In this document: piece after piece, positions 22,703-36,679 of the stretch | Layout: each line of letters begins with the position of its first letter | How positions within the stretch are numbered: position 1 is the first letter of the stretch | NCBI GenBank assembly: GCA_050084515.1 | Contig: CM114275.1 | Location: forward strand, 11,160,001 to 11,224,000 | DNA: 64,000 nt | Origin: Blasia pusilla | Taxonomy: Eukaryota > Marchantiophyta > Marchantiopsida > Blasiales | Direction of reading: 5' to 3' | The notes under the pieces: generated by a model | What the model was told of the DNA's origin: nothing | The model's input: only the letters and a program-made list of their open reading frames with translations | Databases searched by the model: none | Made by a program: the position numbers and the translations under genes

Positions 22703-25700
22703 CTAGCTTGAAGTATCATGACCATTCTCTGCGATTGGAGACGGTGGAGAAAAATGTGGGGATGATGCCGTCAGGTCTTGTTCTCCAGGTGGCGATGGTG
22801 ATGGTGAGGTTGATGTTTCGCTGGGTGCAGGCGTTAAGTTTTTCTCTGGTGATAAAGACACATCTGATGATGCTTTCGCTTTATTTGTAAGACTCCAGAG
22901 CATTATACTTGCCGCCAAAGTTAGAATCATCTTAGGTCGCACCTGTCAGTATTCATTTCAAATATAAGAACAATTTGTATAGTGCCTCTTTAATACAAAC
23001 ATGACGTAGTTGAAACCACTCTAAGATTACTCCATATCTTCCTTTCTAGTTGGACGACCTCCTTCAGGACAACAACTTTGGTAATATTTTGAAAATTGTT
23101 GAGGATAGAAGAATACCTCAAAAATATCATTCCAACAAAGAAATATAGAACATCCTATCTTCCGAGCCACACTGATGATATACATGGCATTTTGTTTCTT
23201 TTCCTCATCTGCAGTAAACAAACCAACGGTCAAGGTACTCAAGGTCTCAGTCAATGCAAGTAATCACAATCAATCTAATTTAAAATAAGACCTCTTCTTT
23301 CGTTGTTTCTATGTATTCTAGATATCTGAATCAAGGATACTTCATGGTAATTTGGCCGGAGTTACAAACAGAACCTCACAAAAAATTTACCGCGCCTGCT
23401 CAAAAACCCCAGCCAGATGCACTGAAACTCACAGCAGCTAGCAACCATGTTGGTGAAGAATGGAAGCCTGTACTATTCTTGTAAACGTGTAACTTTCAAT
23501 ATCACTAGGCGTAGTAAAGCAAAGAATCATGCTTACAACAGAGAGAGTCCAGAGTTGGAATCTAATTATATATACACACAGAGCAATAACTATACTGAGA
23601 TTTTAGACATGTTAATTCCAACACAAGCTTAGCCTTCAGAACTGAAGTAAGGTGATGACATTTAGATTCCAGTAACCCTTTAGGCCAAACCTACAAACAT
23701 CACGATCATAGATCTAAATTTCAGAATTTCAGTGACAGTACATCGGCAGTTTCTAGGTCAAAAAGGCCGTAAAGATAAGGCTAATCCAACTACCTAATCC
23801 CGCATATTTTCTAAATGAACTCCATGTTCAGCATTTAAACTTCATACAAAATCTTGAGCAAAGAAGACTCATAAACAAATAAAAAAATTTCCATTAATCT
23901 AAAGCTGTGCTACTTATATCCTGTAACTTTATATTTCTAACTCACAAATTTACAACAAAAATGAGTAATGCTTACTTACCAGTCAAACCAGGAGTAACAA
24001 TGTTCCAGTTGACTACTCTTGGCTCCACTGCTCCCAATAAATCAAGGAAGAAAACTCCACTTGACAGACTTTTGTCCTGAGAGGATTACACTTTAGATTA
24101 TCATATTTGATTTTGACAGCTTCGCAAGACACCTGGATCAAGACCTCCGTTAACCAGACAAGCCCTTGTACTAGAGGAAACTATACAATATTAACTTTCC
24201 CAGTATCATAACGAGTCAATCAAGGGCAAAAAATCAAGAGAATGTTTGAATTGAATGAGAAAAGCTTCATAAATAGAGCATGCATAAGCAGGAAGAAAAC
24301 TGCATAATTGCCAGAAACAAAGTTCTGGGTCCTTTTGTCTTCTTTTGTACCTTCATTGCAACCACTTAGAGACCGGTGTTGGGAACACCAACAAACTTAA
24401 CAGAACAAAGAGTAAAGTGACTGCAACACATTTGGTAGCATTGTGCGGGTAAGCTATAATACAGGGCACAACACCTAAGTTCTACTCTTGTATGTCAGCA
24501 CAAGGAAACAGAAACCACACCTGAATTACCAATGAAGACCTACTCTAAAAAAATCAGGGAGGATTTTCAGAACTTTTACTCCCAAGTTTCAGCAAATGCC
24601 TATCGCACAACACTGGACAGATGCCTTTGTGTTACAAAATTCCACCTGGGTAACGCATATGCTCCAACGTTGATTTGAAAACCAGAACTCCAAATCATCG
24701 TTTTACCTTGAAACTTTCCATCCGTGATGTCTTCCCAACATTCTTGACCTTGATATTAGCCCAAGCTACAATTTCAGCTTCAGATACTTCCTTCCCTTTT
24801 AATCTTAGTTGTTTCAGTAGGTTGAGCGCATGATGTCGCATTAATTGCCACAGGAATCCTGATCCAGACCAAAAGAGTGAACACATCAAAACCTTCTCAA
24901 TGATGACTGCAGCCTGCAGTTTCTCTAACGACTTACTACTGTCACACTCATGCCCCACAAAGGAAAGCTTCATGATCTGTGATGGAAATTTGGCTTCGAG
25001 TGTGGCCAGTATGTCAAGACACAAGCATGGCTAAAGATACCGTAAAAACAACAAACTCAGAGGCCACTTGAATTACACACTCAGCCTTCTGCAACTTCTG
25101 GACCAGTTTAAGTGGTGCAGAAGTTGGTTCTTTCTTATTAAGCTTGAATATATCTACAACAACCGGTTGACCAAGGTTTAATTTGAGCACAAACTTATTG
25201 TCACTTGCCACGTGGTCAATTCAAATGCTATGACCCTAAACCCAAAATAGGCAAAGCAAGCTTTTAGTGAAGCTCAAAGAGTCATATAGTGTCGAAAGAG
25301 AGATATACCCAGTGTGAGCTTTTTGTTTCCTTGGACAAAATCATTGCCTTGGACATTGACAAGTGAGAACTTTAACGCCTTGCCAATTGCAATAGCTTGA
25401 TTGCAGTTCTCCACCTTTTTGAACGGCATCTTGATAGGTGGCTTTGTTGCTGCTTTCCAATTGACAGATCCTGGAGACACCTTATCAAGAACTTCCAGGA
25501 GAACCCACCTGTACAACCAAGCACACTTGGCTGCGTTTTTAATTCAGAAGACTACATTCAGTTCAAAAAAGAATTTGGACAGAAACTCCATAGGAAACCT
25601 CCCCAAAGAAGTGCTGTCCGCATGTTGATTTGAGACAAAGCTTGGGAGCCCCTCCTTCATCCATACTGCAAGAGATTCTTTCCATATTGAGCTAAAACTG

Positions 25701-28700
25701 AGAGGAGTAGTTTCTTTGGGAGGCTTGCTACATCTACATTCAAAGGGAGTCAGAAATGTGATATCACTATGATGATAATCTCCACCCTTTAGTCTCTTCA
25801 AGTCTGAAACTACATTAAACTGCACTAGTCGGCGGCACAGTATACGACACAAGAGTTAGTGAGCCGTGTAATGGGCAACTAATACCTTTTAAACAGACGG
25901 TGACTCCTCCATGGTGGGATTCTCTTACATGCTCTGAACCTAAGTGTATAGTAGAAGGGGCATAGCAGCAAGAGGTCATGCTTAAGGCAGTCCATATCCT
26001 GCCAAATTTGGTACTACACTTTCACTTCATAGAGTTTCTTCGGCTCCCTAGAACCTACACTGTCAATCCTCAGAGGCAATTTCCTCTCAACACAATGGGA
26101 TAATGAGATAAGTTGCCAGCATACCCATCTCGCACATCTTCGTAGAGGGAGCTCACATACTCAATGCCCAAACTATTGATCCACATGCGGAAAGCTCTTT
26201 CATCTCTAGAATCTTGCTCGTCATCAGATTCTATGAGTTCAGCAAAAGTAAACTTGCTGCTATCTGTGGACAGTCCACTTCTGCGAAAGACAAGGTGTGG
26301 CAACAGGCAGATTGTCATGATATAATCTTAAGATAAAAAAGTGGGAATGAAATTAGTGCGGTTGAAGGCATTTAATGTTCAAATAACATCTCAGAGGAAA
26401 TTGCACAGAAATTAGGAAAAGGAACTATTCCCTATCAAGCAACAAGAAGGTCAGTATATCCTATAGTTGAAATCCATTGTCCACTCTTCCTACCTAAGCA
26501 TTTGTATGAACTCTCCAAAAAACTAACAAGACATGAATCTCTGGCAGGCAACAATGTTGAGGTATGCCATGCATATCCCACACAATGGTATAAGAGATTG
26601 TTTACAAACCTTGAATGGAAAAGGTTAGCAACAAAAGCCAGATTCAAATTGGGTGAACCGTCCACGATATCTTTGGCAGTTAGATATTTGCGCGAACCAA
26701 TTCGTGCAGCCTGAGCTAAGACTGATTGTGCCCTTTCAGTAGGATCAGCAATGCTCAAGGGTTCCAATGTACAAGATTCAGGCGCCAGCTTATTCAGAAG
26801 CAGTGCATATGCTGTACCATCCTGTGATTCCCAGAACCACCAGAAGGCAAGATATGAGAAAATGGTTTTGTAGTTTTATATGAGTAGAAATTTTTTATCC
26901 AGTATCTGAACGTGATGCTTTAAATTCTTCCTGTAAAAGAAATTAAATAGTCTAACCCGGTGCAAGTGTGCCCAGTTTCAACCAGTTCTTACTTCTGGTG
27001 AATCCCTATTGCAGAGTGAAGAGTTATATTACACCTATAGACCGTCTGTCTTTTAGGGCAACTAAAGACCTGTTTGTCACCCCTATCTGCCTCCAAAAGC
27101 CACAATTTTATCTAGATCGAATCTACTTCAGCTCTTCATTGCCAACCCTTCCTTGGGACTCTTGCAATCACACTTTTCTCTGGAAGGAGACGAAAGAGAC
27201 AAAAGCTTCAGCACTTAACACAATGGTGGCTATGCTTGTGCGTCCCAACCTGTACAACAAGGAGACACCTTTGATATATAAGAGAAGAACAAAAGCTCCG
27301 AACATGAACATACCTTTACATCAGAGGAGTAATTTGAAATTGTTTTTGTGTAGCCTGCCTTTTTTAGATGATAATTCATCCATCGTAACAAAAGCTTTTC
27401 AGCAGGTAGTCTCAGTAGCTCCTCAAATTCCTGCAAGACATCAGAAGAAAGACAGGACAAGAGCAAGCTTGTCACTAAAATGATTACAGACAAGTAAGGG
27501 ACTGTTCATTTTCTAGTCCACAGAGACCAAGGGATAAGGAATAGACAAAAGACGTAATACAAGGGCACGCAACAGTAGATCCCAACCAGGGGTCAGCCCT
27601 AACCATGCCACACGAACAAAGCACAGATCTCATCTTAAACTTCTCCAATATCTCTTGATCTAAGCACTTCCTTCACACAACTGCAACTCATGAAGTTTTC
27701 AATGGAAGCGAGTCATTATGTCTCTGAAGAGACAACGAAATCTTGACCTTCAAGAGAAATCAATCTTAACAGAAAAACACTCGTTGTGCTGTAAATGATG
27801 AGTAGTTTCAAGGAACCAATACCACAAAGCCTGAATTCCTATCAAAACGCCCAAAAGAAAATCACTTTCACATTCAGATGACACCAAAAGTATAGCGCTA
27901 TCATCACAATATGTAGCCAAATCTCTCACAAGAGAGGAGGAGAATTATTTGAAAAGATCATCTTAATGGTCTACTGCATTTTTAGAACATCTTGACTGTA
28001 AAACCGCACTGTAGGTGTAAAGGACTTCTGGTTACCAGGAATCCTTCAATTTGGGTCTTATCAGTTCCTGGGACTGCACCAAGGCTCTCCCTCTTCAGTT
28101 TCTCAAGTTTTTCAGTGAACTGTAAACTACTATGGCTTCATGTCAGAGATTCATCTCAGTAAAATCCTAGCAGAAATTTCAAGATGCTGTATTGTATGGT
28201 TGAGGTTATGTGCAACTCGAAATATATAAAGGTGAAGTTCCTTCTCTGAAAATATTTATGTATGTCTCAATAAGCAGGTTGTCAGATGCGGTACTTGTTG
28301 TGACAGCTCTTGAAAAGCTCTTTCCAACAACACTTGTTCAAACAACCTACCTCCATGTCATCAAGCAGCTCAGCAAGTTCAGGAGTTTTCTTCAGATTAA
28401 TATCGGACAACAATTGAGCCTGTAAGCCACAATGCAAGCAGCAAAAATTAAATGTCAGTCCAGCAGTTTTACCAACGTGCTGAAAGTAGAGTTCTGTGAA
28501 TTGAACTTTTCATATGTAGAAAAAAAATGCCTGCCTTAAGCCTAGGCTCATTCACATAAAATACATAGTAGATCTAGTTATGGACACAGGAAAGGTACCT
28601 TCACAATCTGAGTGATAAGCCCCAGCACAAGATGCGGCTGCAAGAACGAAATTAATTAATTGGCGAATGTCATTTGAGATACACGAAAGTAAAGGGAAGA

Positions 28701-30794
28701 TGACTGCGAAGTACAGTATAAGACATACATAATACATCCGGAAGATTCCAAATCCATTGTAAGAATATGGCATTAAATCTAGATATGAGAGAAAAACTGG
28801 GAAATTTCCATCAAGGTATTTTGGCCCTCTTCCAAATCTTCACAAAGTATACAGTATGTCAAACACAAACCAAGAGGGCTCTCATGAACCTCTAATCCTG
28901 AGGATGTAGGATCTGGGCCTCTAAAATTGCTACCTACTTACCATTGCATAAATCCTCAGAGACAAGGACGGAGTTACTCACCCTACCCTCTACCAGATCC
29001 TGTGTTCCGATGTTGACTACTGAGCAGCCAATTGCTTTGGCAGAATTGAGACACAAGTTGTGGTTTTCATTTCTCTCCCAGGGATTAAGCTTGTCTTTTA
29101 TATTCAATGCCCGCTCATCAATGGTTCCCGTTACTGCCAAATTGATCAATTTACTGAACAGGAAAAACCAATCAATATCAAACAGAGCACAGCATTGAGG
29201 ATTTAATGAGCAGTTGGGATTAATTCTTACTAGCTCTTACAACTTGGCCTTCCTCTGGAAATAAATACAGATAGTCAATAGCGGCAAAAGTAATGGTCCT
29301 CTTTATAGAAGATTACCCATGTTTACTCAGTGTCATGTACAGATCGATGGGAAGGTGAGGGAGGATTTTTTTTAGGCTTATATCGTCAGTATATTGAACT
29401 ATACTGACAATACAGGTCACTTTTTAGCAACAAACAACGTTCTCCACAACCGAGGCACTCAACCAAGCATGAGAACCCTAGACAATGACATCCTTTCTAT
29501 GAACGATTTGGAAAACTAATCTTCTCCTGGATCCCACTTACGTACCAAAGAAGAACACCATCTTTCGCAATGTTGAAGAGGTCATCAGTCCCTGGGTCAA
29601 TTGGTAAATACTTCATCATAACTGGATCATCATCAAGGTAAGTATTGATATGATCAACGTAGGCCCTCTTCTCTGATTCACTGATATGATGAACTAGAGT
29701 TGTGTTGGCATTTGTAAGAAAAGAAGACTTCTGCGGACTAGCAGCAGGACTACGTCCATTCTTCTGGAGCTCCACCTGGACCTGCACAAAACACAACCAT
29801 CTGGCACAGCATCAGTGACTCAATAATAAGGCAAAGATACAGCTTAAAGCTCCGAGTCATTTCTTCCACATTAGAATGTCTCCTCATAATACAACACATT
29901 TAATTCAAGTTCATAATATCCCAAACATTGGGTGATAGAACATTATTGTTTATTTCATTAGCAAAGTTGTATACTCGTGATTCAAAAGAGACCATAAATT
30001 ATTTGGTCAGCCAAAGACAATTTAGTTAACACTTTAAGAAACAGGGGAAACTTAAAGAACAGGTTTGTTGAAATAAACTCCATTATATCTCAAAAGCATC
30101 ATTAGTTACCTACCTAGTGAAGATACCAATGGATGTTGTACAAAAATATAATAAATGGGATGATCCCGAAAACCCTATTTCCAGGAATCAAGACAAATAA
30201 CTTACCCGCAAAAAATCTTCAAAATCCAATCCTCCCCTGTGGCCTGGATCTCTTTCCTGCACTAATATATCTACTTCTTCCAATGTTAATGGCTTGGACA
30301 AATTGAGATTTTTCATCCCAGTCTCCAACTCCACTGCTGTGATAACACCTGTTTTACTAATGTTCCACGAATCAAACTGTCTCACAAACCCACATTACAC
30401 AAAACCCAATTAGGTGCTGAGGGCAGAATACAGATTCCTTGTTACAAGTTGCCAATGACTAAGATTGCATGGAAACTAAGTGATGAACAATGTCTCTGAA
30501 TTACAAACCGAATCGGCTCACACATCTTCTGACAAGCACCACACACACCCAATAGTGACTCCCAAAACTCTACACTCATACAATCCTCCCCTGCATCTCC
30601 ATGAAGAACTGGAGTTTGAAATGGCAGGCTGAAATGAAGATGAGACTCTTTCTTTTTGAGGAGCTAGTGAAGCTTTTGTCTCAGTGAGCAGCTCCTTTAG
30701 GATGAATGTCAGTAGGACACCTGTCCTTCCTAAAGAATTCCTGAGAGAACTGGTTGCTGAAAGTTGAAATGTCAGAATTGTTGCATGTTCCCAT
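22703..30794 (-). CDS. FIM: Fimbrin/plastin, actin-bundling protein (complete, 14 exons)
   Basis: Fimbrin cross-links actin filaments in the cytoplasm through two actin-binding domains, each of two calponin-homology (CH) domains. Exons in coding order: 30794-30721, 30380-30206, 29781-29546, 29153-28982, 28637-28599, 28419-28351, 27430-27314, 26821-26610, 26280-26125, 25508-25309, 24858-24707, 24076-23980, 23208-23117, 22942-22703. They total 2,031 nt, giving 676 aa, with every phase consistent. Landmarks: EF-hand-like N-terminus ([18 protein letters not shown]), CH1 ([44 protein letters not shown]), CH2 ([18 protein letters not shown]), CH3 ([19 protein letters not shown]) and CH4 ([17 protein letters not shown]). 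A Ser/Pro-rich tail ends in HDTSS. Arabidopsis FIM1 is of similar length. The start at [10 protein letters not shown] is the first ATG in frame with the conserved NQFSQEF segment. Confidence is high. Confidence 0.95.
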
Positions 30795-31530
30795 CACTCC
30801 TCTAAAAGTATCTCTTCTTTTGATTTAGTGGGAAAACAACCAGATTCAACATCATTCGCAGCAGTAGACCAGTGGTCTCAAGGTAAGAACACCACTTGTA
30901 GCTGCTCTTAACACCTATGGTGAATCTGGTGCTCCTTGGCTCACGCTTACAAGGGAGATGCTTTGCTACTTGTACGAACTTTCACAGTTCGTACCCATTG
31001 TCCGATTCCTATCGTGTTGGCCCTGAGTCTCTACTAAGAAAATGTAATTCAAGACCAACAGATGACACCTGCTTCCCGTAGATAAAGGTAGCGCTCACCG
31101 TGGTTGACAACTAGACACAAGGAAGAAATTTGACGTTGGAGTACATAGAGATGCCTTTCGAACACAAGTCTTCATTTAGGTCTAGATGTGACGCGTTCTC
31201 AAAACTCTACAAATGCGAACGGATATTTCGCAAAAACATTATGGTGGAAACTAGCAAATCTACCCCCTGCTATACATCTGCGCAACACATTGGCCAGCCG
31301 TCAATTGACTTTAAATGTTCCGGCTGTTATCCCAACCCTTCATACTGCTCTTACGGTGACTTGCCAATCGAGAGGCTCCGATGACCATCAGCAGATACCA
31401 CTCGATGACTCCTCCCTATATTTCCCTCCCGTAAGATGTACCGTACAAAGAGGCATGTGGTCTACAGCCGTAATGATGCAGGCTCAACTTAATGAGCACG
31501 GTCTCTCACTGAATTCGTAAGCATTCCCTT
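30795..31530 (-). promoter_or_regulatory. Upstream region of fimbrin
   Basis: This lies 5' of the fimbrin start codon and must hold its 5' UTR and core promoter. I see no clear TATA box. The short open frames on the plus strand show no family resemblance. Confidence 0.35.
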
Positions 31531-33840
31531 CTACATGATTGGAAAGATGGATGGAGAAAAACATCTAGAGAATTTCCGAATAGTTCTTCCAGCTTGACGA
31601 CAGCATTGTGAGAAGTGAAAGACTACCTGCGCTGTGAGATATCTGCCCAATCTATCGTTCTCTTCTGTTGCGTTTCCCCTGCTTAATTGTGAAACTCGGA
31701 AGCATGCGACTACTCTCTCGATCTCTCTCCTTATGCGCAGCCGCGTCCGTAATAGGGATTTACGCGTCTCCATCAGAAGGCCAGATTTCATTTTCCATTT
31801 ATATTCGGCGTCACAAGGATCTGTTTAGAAATAATGGACGTAGACGCTTTCCGAATTCTCCGAAAGAGAAGTGAATTGTGAACCACTAGAAACATGAATA
31901 TTTCCGCGATCGTTAAATTTGAGATGCAGAACCGATCCTTTTCGGGTGAATTTCTTCACGAAGACAGGTGAGCAATCCATGGTCATGCAAATTTCGAGGA
32001 TGGTTCATGCGGAGAAGGAAAAGATTGCGCAAATACACATACGGCTCACTACTTACAGTGGGAAGTACCGGACTATCCTTGAGAGACAATTTGCATTACC
32101 TGATGTTTAAGTGATCGAAGTTGCCCTTGCGTAAAGTGACCCGACAGCTTGGGATCTGAAACAGCTACTCCACCGAACGAAGCCATTCTTCCCTCAAGAC
32201 CACACTACAAGCAGTGACTCAAGAATGACAGAATCTTCTCCAAGCGAGACGCCCCGGATAGATTCCCTATCTCGCCTAACTCCAAGTCCACTTTCTTACT
32301 ACTCAATCTCACTCCAAATCCTCTTCCTCGCTTCTCAATCTACCTCCAAGTACACCTCTCCAGTTCTCAATCTACATCCAATTCCACTTACTTCTCGATC
32401 TGCAAATACGTTCAAAGCTTAACCTTCTCGGTCATCACGATCTAGCACCTCAAGCTCAACCAACTCTTCGAATCGCTCGATCTGCATAATCACATAGGAA
32501 TGCAGTTCAGAAGTCCAGCGAACCATATTCTACTATCCCCCACTCGCACCACCTGCAGGGCTGCGGAACCGAATCCGTAGTCCTCGGATGTTGCACAGGT
32601 TACAATCTCGGCCGCATGAATCAACTACTCTCACCTTCTCCTCCGTTTAGTTCCCCACATCAAAGCCTGCCGGCCAGCCCCCGTCAAAAAGCACTCGTCT
32701 TGCCCTCAATGCTCACGCGTGCATAATCTGTCCACCTTACCTCCTCGTCTCCAACGCGTCTTCCCCCTCGTGATGAATTACTTAAAATATATATCTCTCC
32801 TCTCTTGCTCCTAGACACTCTGTCCTGTTCTTCTAGTCCTCCCTCTCTCCAATTCCATCCCTGCTTGGACAGAAGCGATAGGAGCAATTAGGCACTAAAA
32901 TGACTGCACATGGATGGACGAAAAAGACTGTGTAAAGTCGATTCTCAAGTCCGTGAATGGACCCCTCTTCACCGTGAGCATTAGATCATTATCCCGTCAC
33001 TCACACACCCGGCCCCGGCCACGGGCCCCCTGCTCTGCGAAGAAATGTGCCCCTACAATTTCCCCATTCCGCCTCCCCGCTCACTGCACTATACTGGACC
33101 GGACCACACTGGGGACGCAAGAGCACACGCAGCGTGAAATAACGGGTACGACTGCCCGCAACCAGAAAGTTTCAGATGCGGAGTTATAATTTCAAATTTA
33201 CGATACCCGAACTTGTGCTTCCAATACCGACTCGGCGGCATCATCCCCGGTGTTAGTGTGGCAGTCACCGTGAAGTCCAAGTCGCGGCCCGTTCGGCAGC
33301 GAGCAGCGAGCACCACCGCGTAAAGAACGTTTGGCCAAAGCGTCGCTACTTTTGACCGAGCCGGGCCACGCCCGCGGAATCGGGGCACTGTCCAGCACAG
33401 TGGATTCGTTTGCCTACGATCTATGCGCAAGCGAGAACGGGGCCGCAGGAGAGGGTAGTTGCACGATCCGAGATGACCTGAATACGAGTCCTCCAGAACT
33501 AGAACTCAGTCTGTTATTAGGGGGAAGGGGTCCGAGTGGTGCGGCGCAGGTAGGTCTCTTGCAGACCGATATAGGGTTTTATTGTACTGAGTAGGAGGAA
33601 GCTCCACAGCACTAACACCCCCGAGTTTGTGTCGTCTGTTGACTCTGCTTCTGGGTCGAATTATTGGTACCACTAGTGGCCCATTGTGCTGCCACTGCAA
33701 GTGACAGGCTCCGACTAGCTGTGGTGGGCGAACGTACAACCATGATGAGAATTGCTGAGTAGAAGATGGCTAGGACACAAAAGAAAACCTTGATAAAAGC
33801 GGGTGATGAAAATCCATCGGGAATAAACAAAAGACTATAG
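31531..33840. other. Intergenic DNA, CT-rich at 32.2-32.9 kb and GC-rich at 33.0-33.5 kb
   Basis: 32.25-32.42 kb repeats loosely the words CTCAATCTAC.TCCAA and CTTCTCG. 33.0-33.5 kb is more GC-rich than its flanks (GGCCACGGGCCCCC near 33019) and could be regulatory. No open frame here resembles a known protein. Confidence 0.4.
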
Positions 33841-33847
33841 AGTCGAG

Positions 33848-34035
33848 ACCACAACCGACCCGGACGAGGTTGCACGGGTGCTTATTATGCTTAGTCCTTT
33901 CACTTGTGTAGGTTTCGGCGCGAAGATGTGTAGCTAAGTGAAGGCCACAACCGGCCCGGACTAGGTTGGACTAGATTGCACGGGTGCTTATTTGGTTTAG
34001 TCCCTTTACTTGTGTAGGTTTCGGCGCGAAGATGT
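33848..34035. repeat. Direct duplication of ~85 bp
   Basis: Units beginning CACAACCGACCCGGAC (near 33850) and CACAACCGGCCCGGAC (near 33949) both run through TTGCACGGGTGCTTATT to CTTGTGTAGGTTTCGGCGCG and AAGATGTG. Confidence 0.8.
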
Positions 34036-35290
34036 GGTTGCTGCAGCTGCTGCATGGTGCTGTTTGGGTCCATCGGTAGATCAAATCCCCTAATAACCAA
34101 TTAGCAGTTGTGTGTGGATACCGAACCGTTAGACGTGGTAAGTGCGAGGTAAGGTCCTTGGTCCAGTGACTCCCGCCATGGTACTCAGCAAACCAAACAG
34201 GTAGATCCGCGGGTTCGATGGAAGGAATACTAATGGGAATTGCAGATCGCACTGAAGCAGTTAATAACGCGGGTGTCATGGAACCCGGCCGAATGTAGAA
34301 CACTGTGACGCACAACTCCAGCACTGTACCGCAGACTTCAGATATTCTTAGATTCTCCCTTGACTAACTGCGACGGACTGGAACTGAGATCGATGACTAA
34401 CAGATTTCGCAACTACCGATTCTGGAGTCTTAACCGCAACTGTGAAAGAGAAACTACCCTTTTCTGCCGGGCACAGAGGAACACGGCACGCGAGTAAACC
34501 TGATTACTAATTTACTACTACAGTACTATAAAAGGCAATAAAGGCAAAGCAATCCCCGAGACCCTGACCCCAGCCAAGGCACGGTCCATAACCTGAGCAT
34601 GATGTGCTTTAAAATGACTCTTGAAAGCAGCTTTCAAGAAGAGGTCACGGGAGAAAAGCCGAAACGATGATAGCATAGCAAGGTGGGCATGGTATGGATG
34701 AGGAGGGCCTCATGTTCTTTCCAACCTCCCTTCTGGCTCATGTGGTGGTGGTGCCATGCTGCCAGCGAGCTGCGCTGTGCGTGACAGGGGTAGAAGGGGT
34801 GGTTTGTTTGTGAAACAAACAATGCCGCTGGATGAGGCCATTTTCCAACTGACCTAGTCCCGACAAAAGAAGAGATGGTTTTCTACGGGGCCATCCGCTG
34901 ATTCACTATGATAACGATTAGTGGGAGTCTCCCTCCCCGGGGCTTGGGAACGGGGACCTTACTTTTCCTCGGTGTGAACCTGATGGCGACACCGACAAGT
35001 CATATTTCTCTGTAACTTTCAACTTCTCGGGGAAATCAAATCCAAAATCTTCTTAGAGCATTTATGAAGGAAAAGGGTCTCATGGACATGAAGATACCGG
35101 AGGATATCCACTCCTTAGAGGAGTTGCGATTTGAGAGTGTTACAAGGAGGAGAGAACACGGAGGATCGTCGAGCATTTTTCCAACTTCTTCAATCTTACA
35201 CTGAATTTTGAATCTTTCCTTTTTCCACTAATGTATGGGGTTTACCAAAGTTTTTGGGATTTTTTGACCTTCTCCTCTCGTGAATGTGCT
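34036..35290. other. Intergenic DNA, nothing recognised
   Basis: Mixed-composition sequence without a credible coding frame or RNA gene. Confidence 0.45.
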
Positions 35291-35297
35291 CATAGAT

Positions 35298-35405
35298 CCA
35301 AACGTGCGTCGATGAATCACTAGGACGCACGTTTGGTTCGATGAACCCTTCATCACTAGTGGCTCCTCATGAACCCTTCATCACTAGGACGCACGTTTGG
35401 TTCGA
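35298..35405. repeat. Inverted and tandem GACGCACGTTTGG repeats
   Basis: CCAAACGTGCGTC (35298-35310) is an exact inverted copy of GACGCACGTTTGG (35324-35336). The downstream block AACCCTTCATCACTAG.. is duplicated and brings a second GACGCACGTTTGGTTCGATG near 35389. A further inverted copy, CCAAACGTGCGTCGATG, lies near 35605 at the edge of repeat family A. Confidence 0.75.
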
Positions 35406-35589
35406 TGATTGCTCCCTAAATGAAATTTCACAAATTGCGCTCTTTTTATAGTCTAGTTACCATCGGATCAAATGATTCCTCTTGCTTACTCAATCTTTTG
35501 CTACATGTTGGGCCTAACATTATGATCTCAACCATTATTGTAATCTCTCCCTAGGTCTCCCTCTTCATCTTGGATCATGCCATTTTTGT

Positions 35590-36560
35590 CATGACCCTCT
35601 GAACCAAACGTGCGTCGATGCAAAACATTAGGATTCTAGTAGGCTCACACTATAATGGATGCGCGTCGGAGAAGTTTCCTGAAGGAGACATGAGATATGA
35701 GACAAGAGTAAGGTTGAGTGTTTCATGTGTTTATGATCACGACTCGGGGAACGTGGACCAAATGCAAACCAAGACTTGAGAAGATTCAAGTCTAAGAAGA
35801 ATGGGTTGCCAAAGAGCACGAGAACCAGAATTGGAACTTGACTAGCGTTGAGGGTTTTATTATGTTTTAGGTCATAACGGCCAAACCCGATATGCGTTTG
35901 GGACAACTAAGGTGGCATAGGAAAGCTTATGCAAAGCCAATTCCAATGCATCAAAGATCCAAACAAATGGATAAGCAAAGACTGAGAAACTGCCCAAAAA
36001 ATGTCGAAAGGACAATTAGGTTGAGGGCCAAAATAAGCAGCCCGAGAGGACTTTCCCAAAGGTAAGGGGAGGTTAGAGAACCCCAAAAGTATATATAAGG
36101 GGGACGGTCTCCGTGGATGGTTGGGACCTAAACTCTACTTTGGGGTGTCGTGGGGCAAACCAAGGGCACAGAATAGATCGCGAGGTTGGTGTTGGGGTGT
36201 GAATACCAAGCCAGGTCCAAGGGAGTGAATTTTGGAGTTCTCCCTTGGATTCCATATTGGGACTCATTTCTTGGATCTTAGTTAGGGACTCATGCAAGGT
36301 TCGTTGGACAGTTGGGACCGCTAGGTGTACGAGCATTGTTTTAGGTTCCTAGACTATCTAGAAAGTCTATCCCAAGTATGGGAAGACTTGTCCATGCTGG
36401 GAAGTGAGGAGTAAGAACATGTTGACATTGATGCATGGCCGATTTGAGAGCTCGAAGAGTTGGAAGGTTGGTTAACTCAAACCATGACTAATGAGAGAGT
36501 GTTTAGGTGCAAATCAACAGAGTGAGCATGACCCACTAAACGTATGATTCTCCAACGTTT
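35590..36560 (-). repeat. Dispersed repeat family A, copy 2
   Basis: The reverse complement is collinear with 1480-2450. It contains a TATA-like CTTATATATACTTTTGGG on the minus strand near 36090, which fits an LTR. Divergence between the copies is substantial. Confidence 0.7.
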
Positions 36561-36679
36561 GAGATTGATTTTCCTCTTGATACTCGTATATATGCTATAT
36601 ACGATGTATATTTCTTCCCTATTCAATAGGTGATGATCTCCTTATAAGAGGCAATACTTACAAAAATATCACTCTCGGT

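Noticed and set aside
33089-33430. 113-codon minus-strand ORF in GC-rich DNA
   Set aside because: GC-rich sequence has few stop codons; several frames are open at once and none resembles a protein family.
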